A stretch of DNA of 64,000 bases, taken from the NCBI GenBank assembly GCA_037200045.1, contig JBBCHM010000001.1, positions 806,001 to 870,000 of the forward strand. Reading direction: 5' to 3'. Numbering within the stretch: position 1 is the first letter of the stretch; each line of letters begins with the position of its first letter. Of the stretch, positions 56,951-64,000 are shown piece after piece. This DNA comes from Rhizomicrobium sp. (GTDB lineage Bacteria; Pseudomonadota; Alphaproteobacteria; Micropepsales; Micropepsaceae). Below the pieces are notes generated by a model. The model was not told where the DNA came from. It saw nothing but the letters and a program-made list of their open reading frames with translations, and did no database searches. A program made the position numbers and the translations under genes.

Positions 56951-58993
56951 TCAAACGATGTCTCGGCCGATCGCCGGATCGCTGAAGCTGGCCCGGCCGG
57001 TCTCGCAATGGCCGGCGAAGCGCCAGACGGCGTCGCCGCTGCGCGCTTCCAGGTCGTACCAATGATCGCTGACGGCGATGGGCCAGCGATCCTCAGTAGC
57101 CGCGCCGGCCGCCAGGCGGTGCGTCCGCGCCGGCGCGTTCGCATAGTCGCGTGGCGCGACGGTCACGTCGCAAGGCGCAGGACCGCTATTGTGAAGACGA
57201 AGGACGAGGCTTTCGCCCGCCGCGTCATAGCGCGACGTGACGGCGACGGACGGATAAGGCGCGCGCGCGGAGAGTTCGCGCAAAAAGCCGTTGGGGCCAT
57301 GAACGGCGAAGGCGAAGCCATCCTTGCCGACGGGGAGGCTGTCGGAAACGCTCTCGCCGGCGCCGACGGTGTAGTACCACGGTCCGGCCGCGCCGTCTTT
57401 GGCATAGACCGTCAGGCAGGCGCCGGCGCTGCCGCGATTGTCGATCCGTAGAGCGAAACGGCCCGGCTCGGCGCCGCCGGCGACTTCCAGCGCATAGGGC
57501 AGAGCCCGCGCCGGGCGCCGTCCCGGCTCCTGCCGGGGCAGCGTGTTTGTCTCCGGCCGTTTGACGGGCGGCAGCGACGGCGCGGCGTCGCCCTGCGCAT
57601 TGTAGCCGGCGGTGTCCGGCAGAGATGCGCGCCAGCCGCCATCGTTCGCGGCGAAGTCGAAAGCGGAGGTCAGGTCGCCGCACACGGCGCGCCGCCATGG
57701 CGTGATGTTGGGCTCCATGACGCCGAAGCGCCGCTCCAGGAAACGGATTACCGATGTGTGGTCGAACAGCTCCGAATTGACGAAGCCGCCCTTGGTCCAG
57801 GGCGACACAATCAGGAGCGGCACGCGCGGGCCGAGGCCGACCGGCTCGCCCTTGTAGCTTTCGCCCTGCAGCGAGACGGTGCTGATGCCCATGCCCGGTG
57901 GCACCGGCGGCGGCACATGATCGAAGAAGCCGTCATTCTCGTCGTAGTTGAGGATGAACGCGGTCTTCGCCCAGACATCGGGATGGCTCGCCAGCACGGA
58001 GAGCAGCCGCGCCACGAGCTGCTCGCCGAAGGCGGGGCAGGCGGCCGGATGCTCGCACAGGATATAGGGCGCCACGATCCACGAGACCTGCGGCAGCCGC
58101 CCGCCCGCGACGTCGTCGGCGAAGCGGCGCACGAGATGCTCGCCGCGCGACTGCTTGGCGTTCGCGGCGTTGGAGGTCGCCGGCCAGCTCCGCGCCCGGT
58201 CGTACAGGTCCGAAGCCGGATCGAGGCCGCGAAAGGCGGCGAAATAGGCCAGCGCGTTGTCGCCGTAGTTGTCGTATTCTTGATAGATGCGCCAATCGAT
58301 GCCGGCGGCCTGCAGCCTTTCGGCATAGGTGGTCCAGCGATAGGCGCCAAAGGCCGGCGCGTCGTTCCTGGGATCGGCGGTCTCGTTGACCTCGTCCGGC
58401 GGATTCTGGATCGCCTGGAGCCCGTCATTGCCGACCGCCAGGCCGTTGGTGCCGGTGAACAGGAACATGCGGTTCGGATTGGTCGGTCCGAACAGCGAGC
58501 AATGATAGGCATCGCAGATCGTGAAGGCGTCGGCGAGGGCGTAGTAGAACGGAATGTCCTCGCGCGCGAAATGGCCCATCGTCATCGGCCCCTTGGCGGC
58601 GATCCAGGCATCGTGGTTCTTCCACCGGGCCTGCGAGCCTTTCCAGCTATGATCGAGGCTGCCCAGGCTCTGCGCCGCGCTGTTCTTGCTGTCCAGCCGG
58701 AACGGTGTTTCGGGCGGAGCTCCCGGCGAGGGCTGGTGCCAGACGGACTCGCCGGACGGCAGCATGAGCGGCCTGGGATCGGAGAAGCCGCGCACTCCGC
58801 GCAGCATGCCGAAATAGTGGTCGAAGGACCGGTTCTCCTGCATCAGGATCACCACATGTTCGATGTCCATGATGGTGCCGGTCTTGCCGCGCGCGGGAAG
58901 GGCGAGCGCCTGGCGAAGCTGCAGCGGCAGCGCCCCGGCGGCGAGGCCCGCCACGGCGTGTTTTAGGAACGTCCTGCGCTCGCTTCGCGTCAT
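56951..58993 (-). CDS. Phosphocholine-specific phospholipase C, Tat-exported
   Basis: About 680 residues. A twin-arginine signal (RSERRTFLKHAVAG) opens the protein. The catalytic phosphoesterase domain shows EHVVILMQENRSFDHYFG, DENDGFFDHVPPP and LGPRVPLLIVSPW; the last 180 residues form two beta-rich C-terminal domains typical of the PlcH/PlcN family (EC 3.1.4.3). It would release phosphorylcholine or related head groups in the periplasm. The ATG at 58993 follows AAGGGTG and puts the Tat motif near the N-terminus. Convergent with the sulfotransferase. Confidence 0.92.
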   Translation of the reverse strand: MTRSERRTFLKHAVAGLAAGALPLQLRQALALPARGKTGTIMDIEHVVILMQENRSFDHYFGMLRGVRGFSDPRPLMLPSGESVWHQPSPGAPPETPFRLDSKNSAAQSLGSLDHSWKGSQARWKNHDAWIAAKGPMTMGHFAREDIPFYYALADAFTICDAYHCSLFGPTNPNRMFLFTGTNGLAVGNDGLQAIQNPPDEVNETADPRNDAPAFGAYRWTTYAERLQAAGIDWRIYQEYDNYGDNALAYFAAFRGLDPASDLYDRARSWPATSNAANAKQSRGEHLVRRFADDVAGGRLPQVSWIVAPYILCEHPAACPAFGEQLVARLLSVLASHPDVWAKTAFILNYDENDGFFDHVPPPVPPGMGISTVSLQGESYKGEPVGLGPRVPLLIVSPWTKGGFVNSELFDHTSVIRFLERRFGVMEPNITPWRRAVCGDLTSAFDFAANDGGWRASLPDTAGYNAQGDAAPSLPPVKRPETNTLPRQEPGRRPARALPYALEVAGGAEPGRFALRIDNRGSAGACLTVYAKDGAAGPWYYTVGAGESVSDSLPVGKDGFAFAVHGPNGFLRELSARAPYPSVAVTSRYDAAGESLVLRLHNSGPAPCDVTVAPRDYANAPARTHRLAAGAATEDRWPIAVSDHWYDLEARSGDAVWRFAGHCETGRASFSDPAIGRDIV

Positions 58994-59121
58994 CAAGCAC
59001 CCTTCGGCTATCATCCGTGACAGCCCTGGGTACAGGACGATCGTGACGGACGCGACACAAAATCCCGTGTCCGGGCGAATTGTCCTATCTTCGGATAAAC
59101 CGTGGCGGGAAAACGGCGACG

Positions 59122-61272
59122 ATGATTATTCGGCTTGCGTGCGCCTGCCTCGCGTTGATCGCGGCATCCTTGTGCCTTCCGGCGCAGGCGGCCGCGGCCA
59201 GCGAGCCGCGCGTAACGGTGGATCTCGCGAGCGGCTGGCGCTTCAGGCAGGCCGACAACCTTAAGGGCATTGAGGCGCCCGCCTTCGACGACAGCGCCTG
59301 GGCTGTGGTCACTCTGCCGCACACCTGGAACCGGCTCGGCAATGCCGGGACGGCGCGCTCGCCGCAATCCAACATCGCGCAAGGCGTCGGCTGGTACCGC
59401 CTGCATTTCAAGGCGCCCGCGCGGGGCGGGCGGTATTTCCTGCAATTCGACGGCGTCGGCGCGGTGGCCGATGTGTGGCTGAACGGGCGCTATGTCGGCA
59501 GGCATGAGGGCGCTTTCTCCCGCTTTCGCTTCGACGTGACCGTCGCAGTCCATCCGTCCACGGATAATCTTCTGGTCGTGAAGGCGGACAACAGCCGCCC
59601 GCGGCCCGGCGCGACGACGGCGGACGTCCTGCCGCTGGCCGGCGATTTCTTCGTCTATGGCGGCGTCTATCGCGGCGTCTCGCTGGTCGCGACCGATGCC
59701 TTGCATGTCGACATGCTCGATTTCGGCGGCCCCGGCGTCTACGCGCACGCCCTGAGCATCGACGCTGACGCGGCCATGGTCCAGGTCGTGGCGCGGCTGA
59801 CGAACGACGGCGCGCCGCGCAAGGATATCGTGGCGGAAACGGCCATCGAGGAGGCCGATGGAAAAGTGGTTGCGACGTCAGGCATGACGGCCGATCTGTC
59901 GCGGCGCGAATCCACGGTCACGTCGAACCTGCGTATCGCCCGTCCACGTCTGTGGAACGGCATCGCCGATCCTTATCTCTATCGCGTGGTCTTCATGCTG
60001 CGCACGAAGGCCGGCGCGGTGCTGGATCGCGTGACCCAGCCGCTCGGCCTGCGAACCATGCGCTTCGACGCGGACAAGGGCTTTTTCCTGAACGGTGTGC
60101 ATGTGCTGCTGAAAGGCGCCGCGCGCCACCAGGACCGGCCCGTGAAAGGCTGGGCGATCTCGCATGCCGACCAGGACGAGGACTTCGCCATTCTCGCCGA
60201 CATGGGCGCCAACGCGGTGCGCCTGCCGCATTATCAATACGATCAATACGCCTACGACCTCGTGGACAAACAAGGCTTCATGGCCTGGACGGAGATTCCT
60301 CTGGTCAGCGAGGCGTCGTTCGACGGCCGGACACCGAGCGCGGCGCTGACCGCCAATGCGCGGCGGCAACTGACCGAACTGATCCGGCAGAACTACAACC
60401 ATCCCTCGATCGCGCTCTGGTCGATCGCCAATGAGGTCGATTTGAAGGCCACTAGACACAATGGCCCGAGCAATGTCGTCGGCCTGCTGCGCGATCTCAA
60501 CGATCTCGCGCATCGCGAAGACCCGACGCGGCCGACCACGCTGGCCGATTGCTGCGAGCAGCCCGGCGGGCGGCAGCAGGATGGCATCACCGATGTCACC
60601 GACACGCTCGGCTACAATCGCTATTTCGGCTGGTACTACGGCAAGCCCGGCGATTTCGGCGCGATGTTGGATCGCGCGCATGCGGCGCATCCCGGGCTGC
60701 CCATCGCGGTTTCCGAATATGGCGCCGGCGCCGCGCTGACCCAACATACCGACGATCCGCAAGGCGGGCCGATCAATCCGCGCGGCCGGCCGCATCCGGA
60801 GGAAGTGCAGGATTGGTATCACGAAAAATCCTGGGAGCAGTTGCGCGGGCGCGGCTATCTCTGGGGCGTCTTCATCTGGAACATGTTCGATTTCTCCAGC
60901 GACCAACGCCAGGAGGGCGACCTCACGGACATCAACGACAAGGGCCTCGTCAGCTACGACCGCAAAACCCGCAAGGATGCGTTCTATTTCTATCGCGCGC
61001 TATGGAGCCCGCGCCCGACCCTTCACCTCGTCGGCCGCCGCTATGTCGACCGGCCTTACGGCGTGATCGACGTGAAGGCCTATAGCAATGCGGCGGCGGC
61101 GCATCTTTGGCTGAACGGCCGCGATGCCGGCACCGCGCCTTGCGCCGGCGGCATTTGCCTGTGGCCGGCGGTGCGCCTGGACCCCGGAACAAACACCGTC
61201 ATCGCCAAGGCGGATATCGGGGGTGCCGTGCTGAGCGACACGGTGCAGTGGAATTACGCCGGCACGCGTTGA
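59122..61272 (+). CDS. Exported glycoside hydrolase family 2 enzyme (beta-galactosidase-like)
   Basis: About 716 residues. Signal peptide about 1-23. GH2 sugar-binding jelly roll (PHTWNRLGN, GVGWYRLHF, WLNGRYVGRHEG), immunoglobulin-like domain, and catalytic barrel with acid/base Glu in WSIANEVD and nucleophile Glu in VSEYGAG; WNMFDFSSDQRQEG follows. A domain of about 90 residues ends the protein. Beta-galactosidase is the closest familiar activity, but GH2 also includes beta-glucuronidases and beta-mannosidases. ATG 59122 was chosen to begin the signal peptide; its ribosome site is weak. Confidence 0.9.
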   Translation: MIIRLACACLALIAASLCLPAQAAAASEPRVTVDLASGWRFRQADNLKGIEAPAFDDSAWAVVTLPHTWNRLGNAGTARSPQSNIAQGVGWYRLHFKAPARGGRYFLQFDGVGAVADVWLNGRYVGRHEGAFSRFRFDVTVAVHPSTDNLLVVKADNSRPRPGATTADVLPLAGDFFVYGGVYRGVSLVATDALHVDMLDFGGPGVYAHALSIDADAAMVQVVARLTNDGAPRKDIVAETAIEEADGKVVATSGMTADLSRRESTVTSNLRIARPRLWNGIADPYLYRVVFMLRTKAGAVLDRVTQPLGLRTMRFDADKGFFLNGVHVLLKGAARHQDRPVKGWAISHADQDEDFAILADMGANAVRLPHYQYDQYAYDLVDKQGFMAWTEIPLVSEASFDGRTPSAALTANARRQLTELIRQNYNHPSIALWSIANEVDLKATRHNGPSNVVGLLRDLNDLAHREDPTRPTTLADCCEQPGGRQQDGITDVTDTLGYNRYFGWYYGKPGDFGAMLDRAHAAHPGLPIAVSEYGAGAALTQHTDDPQGGPINPRGRPHPEEVQDWYHEKSWEQLRGRGYLWGVFIWNMFDFSSDQRQEGDLTDINDKGLVSYDRKTRKDAFYFYRALWSPRPTLHLVGRRYVDRPYGVIDVKAYSNAAAAHLWLNGRDAGTAPCAGGICLWPAVRLDPGTNTVIAKADIGGAVLSDTVQWNYAGTR

Positions 61273-61320
61273 CGATTCGATTCCAGACCGTGGCCGCCCG
61301 TGCCTATATGATCGCGCCCA

Positions 61321-64000
61321 CTATGCACCGGCTGGAGTTTCCGGACGGGTCGGCTTCGTCCGTCGTCCGAAGCCGCCCCGCACGACTTCGTAGAACAGCG
61401 GCACGAAGAAGATGGCCAGCGCCGTTCCCGTCAGCATGCCGCCGACGACGCCGGTGCCGATGTCGTTCTGGCTGGCCGCGCCGGCCCCGGTCGAGACCGC
61501 AAGCGGCATGACGCCGGCGATGAAGGCCAGCGACGTCATCAGGATCGGGCGCAGCCGCAGCCGCGCGCCTTCCAGCGCGGCGTCGCGCACCGAGACGCCG
61601 CGCTTCTGCGCGTCGACCGCGAACTCCACGATCAGGATGGCGTTCTTGGCCGAAAGCCCCATGGTGGTGAGCAGGCCGACCTGGAAATAGATGTCGTTGT
61701 AGAGCCCGCGCAGCGACGCCGCGAGAATCGCGCCCACGATGCCGAGCGGGATGACCAGCAGCACCGACAGCGGGATCGACCAGCTCTCATAGAGCGCCGC
61801 GAGCAGCAGGAACACGACCAGCACCGAGATGCCGTAGAGCATATAGGTCTGCGCGCCCGCCTGCCGCTCCTGATAGGAAAGGCCGGTCCATTCGAGGCCC
61901 ACGCCGGTCGGAAGCTGGGCGAACAGCCGCTGCACCTCGTCCATCGCCGCGCCCGAGCTTTGCCCCGGCGCGGGCGATCCCTGGATCTCCAGCGAGCCGA
62001 CGCCGTTGTAGCGCTCGAGCTTGGCGGGCCCCAGCATCCATTTGAACGTCGCGAAGGAGGAGAACGGCGCCATGTCGCCGGAGGAGCCGCGTACATACCA
62101 GCGATAAAGATCGTCGGGCAGCATGCGATAGGGCGCGTCGGCCTGCATCAGCACCTGCTTGACGCGGCCACGGTCGACGAAGTCATTGATGAAGAGCCCG
62201 CCCCACGCGGAATTAAGCGTGTTGTTGACGTCGGCCAGCGACAGGCCGAGCGCCGACGCCTTGTCCTGATCGATGTCGATGTGAAGCTGCGCCGTGTCGT
62301 CCAGTCCGTTGGGCCTGACGCCGGCCAGCAGCGGATCCTTGGCGGCCAGGGCGAGGAACTGGTTGCGCGCCGTCATCAGGCCGTCATGGCCGAGATTGCC
62401 GCGATCCTCCATTTCGACGTCGAAGCCGGACGATTGACCGAGCTCCTGCACCGCGGGCGGCACCAGCGCGAACACCTGGGCGTCGCGGTATTGCATGAAG
62501 GTGCCCATGGCGCGCTGCACGATGGCCTGTGCGCTATTCTTGGCGCCGGAGCGCTCGCTCCACGGCCTCAGGAGCACGAAGGACAGCGCTGAATTCTGTC
62601 CCGAGCCGGCGAGGCTGAAGCCGGCGACGATGAAAGTCGTGGCGACATTGGCCTTTTCGTCGACCATGAAATGGTGCTCGACCTCCTTGGCCACGGCCAG
62701 CGTGCGGGCCTGCGTCGCGCCCACCGGCAGCGTGATCTGCGTGAGCACGGTGCCCTGGTCCTCCTCGGGAAGGAACGCCGTGGGCAGGCGAATAAACAGA
62801 AGCACCAGCACCACGACGATGCCGGCATAGATCAGGAGCGCGGGCGTCACCCAGCCCAGGAAGCGCTCCAGCGCCTCGCGGTAGCGGGCGCGGCCGTGGT
62901 CGAATGTGTCGTTGAACCAGGTGAAGAAGCGACCCCGGCTTTCATGGGCGTCGGGCGGGATCGGCGCCAGCAGCGTGGCGCACAGCGCCGGCGTCAGGAC
63001 CAGCGCCACGATGATGGAAAGCACCATGGCCGACACGATGGTGACGGAGAACTGCCGATAGATCACGCCGGTCGATCCGCCGAAGAACGCCATCGGCAGA
63101 AACACCGCGGAGAGCACGAGCGCGATGCCGATCAGCGCGCCGGTGATCTCGCTCATCGATTTCTTGGTCGCGTCCTTGGGCGACAGGCCCTCGTCGCGCA
63201 TCAGCCGCTCGACGTTTTCCACCACCACGATGGCGTCGTCCACCAGAAGCCCGATGGCCAGCACCAGCGCGAACATGGTCAGCGTGTTGATCGAATAGCC
63301 GAAGGCGGCCAGCACGGCGAAGGTGCCGAGCAGGACGACCGGCACCGCGATCGCGGGGATCAGCGTCGTGCGCCAGTGCTGCAGGAACAGGAACATCACG
63401 ATCACGACCAGGAAGATGGCCTCGACCAGCGTCTTGATCACTTCGGTGATCGAAAGGCGGATGAAGGTCGTGTTGTCCAGCGGGAAGGCGAGCTTCACGC
63501 CGGGCGGGAAACTCGCTGCCAGCTCGCGCGCCTTGGCCTTCACCGCGTCCGCCGTGGTCAGCGCGTTGGCGCCGGGCGCGAGCTGGATCGCGATGCCGGC
63601 GGCGGGGTGCCCGTTCATGCGGCTGACGGTCGAATAGCTTTGCGCGCCCAGCTCGACGCGGGCGACGTCGCGCAGCCGCACGATGGCGCCCGCCTGGTTC
63701 GCCTTGAGAACGATGTTGCGGAACTGCTCGGGCGTCGTCAGCCGCGACTGGGCCGTGACCGTCGCATCGAGCTGCTGGCCCGGAACGGTGGGCTGCGCGC
63801 CCAATTCGCCGGCCGACACCTGGACGTTCTGCGCCAGCACCGCGTTCTGCACGTCGCCCGGCGTCAGGCTGTAGCTGTTGAGCTTGTACGGATCGAGCCA
63901 GATGCGCATCGCATAGGGCGAGCCGAACACCTGCGTCTGGCCGACGCCCGAGACGCGGCTGAGCGGGTCCTGCAGCTTGCTGGCGATGAAGTCGGAGATG
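61321..64000 (-). CDS. RND efflux pump inner-membrane transporter (AcrB/MexB-like), N-terminus beyond the window
   Basis: The C-terminal 892 residues of a pump that normally has about 1040; the frame runs off the right edge (SRVSGVGQTQVFGSPYAM at the start). Seen: proton-relay Asp pair in GLLVDDAIVVVENVERL, membrane segments in two blocks, WGGLFINDF, SYQERQAG and the C-terminal GGMLTGTALAIFFVPLFY. It belongs to the hydrophobe/amphiphile efflux-1 group and exports drugs or lipophilic compounds with a periplasmic adaptor and an outer-membrane channel. On this strand its adaptor gene would lie upstream, outside the window. Confidence 0.94.
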   Translation of the reverse strand, partial: ISDFIASKLQDPLSRVSGVGQTQVFGSPYAMRIWLDPYKLNSYSLTPGDVQNAVLAQNVQVSAGELGAQPTVPGQQLDATVTAQSRLTTPEQFRNIVLKANQAGAIVRLRDVARVELGAQSYSTVSRMNGHPAAGIAIQLAPGANALTTADAVKAKARELAASFPPGVKLAFPLDNTTFIRLSITEVIKTLVEAIFLVVIVMFLFLQHWRTTLIPAIAVPVVLLGTFAVLAAFGYSINTLTMFALVLAIGLLVDDAIVVVENVERLMRDEGLSPKDATKKSMSEITGALIGIALVLSAVFLPMAFFGGSTGVIYRQFSVTIVSAMVLSIIVALVLTPALCATLLAPIPPDAHESRGRFFTWFNDTFDHGRARYREALERFLGWVTPALLIYAGIVVVLVLLFIRLPTAFLPEEDQGTVLTQITLPVGATQARTLAVAKEVEHHFMVDEKANVATTFIVAGFSLAGSGQNSALSFVLLRPWSERSGAKNSAQAIVQRAMGTFMQYRDAQVFALVPPAVQELGQSSGFDVEMEDRGNLGHDGLMTARNQFLALAAKDPLLAGVRPNGLDDTAQLHIDIDQDKASALGLSLADVNNTLNSAWGGLFINDFVDRGRVKQVLMQADAPYRMLPDDLYRWYVRGSSGDMAPFSSFATFKWMLGPAKLERYNGVGSLEIQGSPAPGQSSGAAMDEVQRLFAQLPTGVGLEWTGLSYQERQAGAQTYMLYGISVLVVFLLLAALYESWSIPLSVLLVIPLGIVGAILAASLRGLYNDIYFQVGLLTTMGLSAKNAILIVEFAVDAQKRGVSVRDAALEGARLRLRPILMTSLAFIAGVMPLAVSTGAGAASQNDIGTGVVGGMLTGTALAIFFVPLFYEVVRGGFGRRTKPTRPETPAGA

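Overview
GC-rich (about 65%), gene-dense chromosomal DNA of a Gram-negative bacterium. TonB-dependent receptors, TPR-sulfotransferases, a multi-domain PTS protein for N-acetylglucosamine (GlcNAc), an alphaproteobacterial-style short CheZ and many ATGA/GTGA/TTGA start-stop overlaps suggest an Alphaproteobacterium that scavenges polymers (Caulobacterales or Micropepsales-like). This is inference from gene content; there is no rRNA or tRNA in the window to test it. No CRISPR array, insertion sequence, integrase or phage gene was seen.

Layout. (1) 1-8749, plus strand: end of a nonribosomal peptide synthetase (NRPS) operon with two synthetase proteins, a type II thioesterase and a PanD aspartate decarboxylase. 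The two A-domain specificity codes read by eye match leucine and beta-alanine, and PanD makes beta-alanine. (2) 8757-14686, minus strand: GlcNAc catabolic operon, GntR regulator - SIS-type GlcN6P deaminase - NagA - Zwf - Pgl, followed by a separate SDR gene. (3) 14927-24062, plus strand: divergent GlcNAc/chitooligosaccharide uptake genes, TonB receptor - GH20 hexosaminidase - EIIA-HPr-EI fusion - EIICBB permease. Two copies of a candidate operator lie between the divergent units. (4) 24059-32438, minus strand: a TPR-sulfotransferase and a three-gene transglutaminase / circularly permuted ATP-grasp / alpha-E cluster. (5) 32607-45448: a signalling block. On the minus strand are a histidine kinase, CheZ, CheY, a degenerate PAS-GGDEF-EAL protein with an apparent frameshift, and a Crp/Fnr regulator. 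A second Crp/Fnr regulator faces the other way, followed by a soluble globin-coupled chemoreceptor and cheA-cheW-cheY-cheB-cheR. (6) 45492-50983: an S9 peptidase and a phosphonate operon (FAD oxidase, PhnX, DUF5690 membrane protein) with a LysR regulator. (7) 52196-64000: a second TonB receptor, a second TPR-sulfotransferase, a Tat-exported phospholipase C, a GH2 enzyme and the 3' part of an RND efflux pump.

How the genes work together. Chitin-derived sugars would cross the outer membrane through the receptor, be trimmed by GH20, enter as GlcNAc-6-P through the PTS, and be converted by NagA and the SIS deaminase to fructose-6-P; the co-transcribed Zwf and Pgl would then draw hexose phosphate into 6-phosphogluconate with NADPH gain. 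The chemotaxis block looks like a self-contained oxygen-responsive pathway. The phosphonate operon would turn an aminophosphonate into acetaldehyde and phosphate. The most distinctive unit is the NRPS operon, which appears to make its own beta-alanine building block and may N-methylate it.
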